From positions 806,001-870,000 of the forward strand of contig JASPKZ010001230.1 in assembly GCA_030220185.1 (NCBI GenBank): a stretch of 64,000 nt of DNA. The letters run 5' to 3'. Both the position numbers and the translations under genes were made by a program. The notes under the pieces were generated by a model that ran no database searches, was not told the origin of the DNA, and worked only from the letters and a program-made list of their open reading frames with translations. Below, piece after piece: positions 63,988 through 64,000 of the stretch. Source of the DNA: Diploptera punctata. Lineage: Eukaryota > Arthropoda > Insecta > Blattodea > Blaberidae. Position 1 is the first letter of the stretch. Each line of letters opens with the position of its first letter.

Positions 63988-64000
63988 ACGCTTACAGCAC

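Overview
This is a 64 kb piece of an AT-rich animal nuclear genome, almost certainly an insect with a large, repeat-filled genome. Long introns, Jockey-type and other non-LTR elements, mariner/Tc1, Tigger-like and piggyBac-like DNA transposons, Penelope-like elements (PLEs) and at least nine tRNA-derived SINE types all point there. A polyneopteran such as a cockroach or termite is my guess, not something the sequence proves.

Only one host gene is recognisable: the 3' half of an AFG1-like mitochondrial ATPase (AFG1L/LACE1) on the + strand. Five exons (9092-9333, 11704-11875, 14023-14163, 18812-18934, 28352-28474) join in frame with GT-AG introns and end in TAA. The last intron is 9.4 kb. Upstream exons with the start codon and Walker motifs lie outside the window or were not recognised before 9092.

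Nearly everything else is mobile DNA. 1-9 kb: PLE tail, LINE scraps, an internally deleted mariner, a PLE-B copy carrying a SINE, a TIR MITE. 9-29 kb (AFG1L introns): LINE reverse-transcriptase pieces, many PLE ends, a duplicated PLE block, a 1.6 kb PLE with RT and GIY-YIG domains. 29-49 kb: PLE palindromes, Tigger-like elements, two mariners, a LINE split by a Tigger-like element and a SINE, and a three-level nest (Tigger-like > PLE-B > piggyBac-like). 49-57 kb: a Tc1 fragment and remnants of several LINEs. 58.5-64 kb: a nearly full-length Jockey-like LINE (58523-63987) flanked by a 10-bp duplication, with intact gag and broken ORF2.

The most striking signal is structural. At least a dozen hammerhead-ribozyme-like motifs (CUGANGA core, stem II hairpin, GAAA, very short stem III, cleavable nucleotide, stem I) lie at PLE ends. 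Many of these ends form inverted dimers (near-perfect palindromes) flanked by 8-14 bp target duplications, and a recurring TATGAGGTRAG motif lies just downstream of the ribozyme. Hammerheads in PLEs are known; the density, the inverted-dimer form, a subfamily sharing a GAUA core, and one copy about 640 bp downstream of the AFG1L stop deserve follow-up. SINE and LINE clade names are descriptive; no database search was possible.
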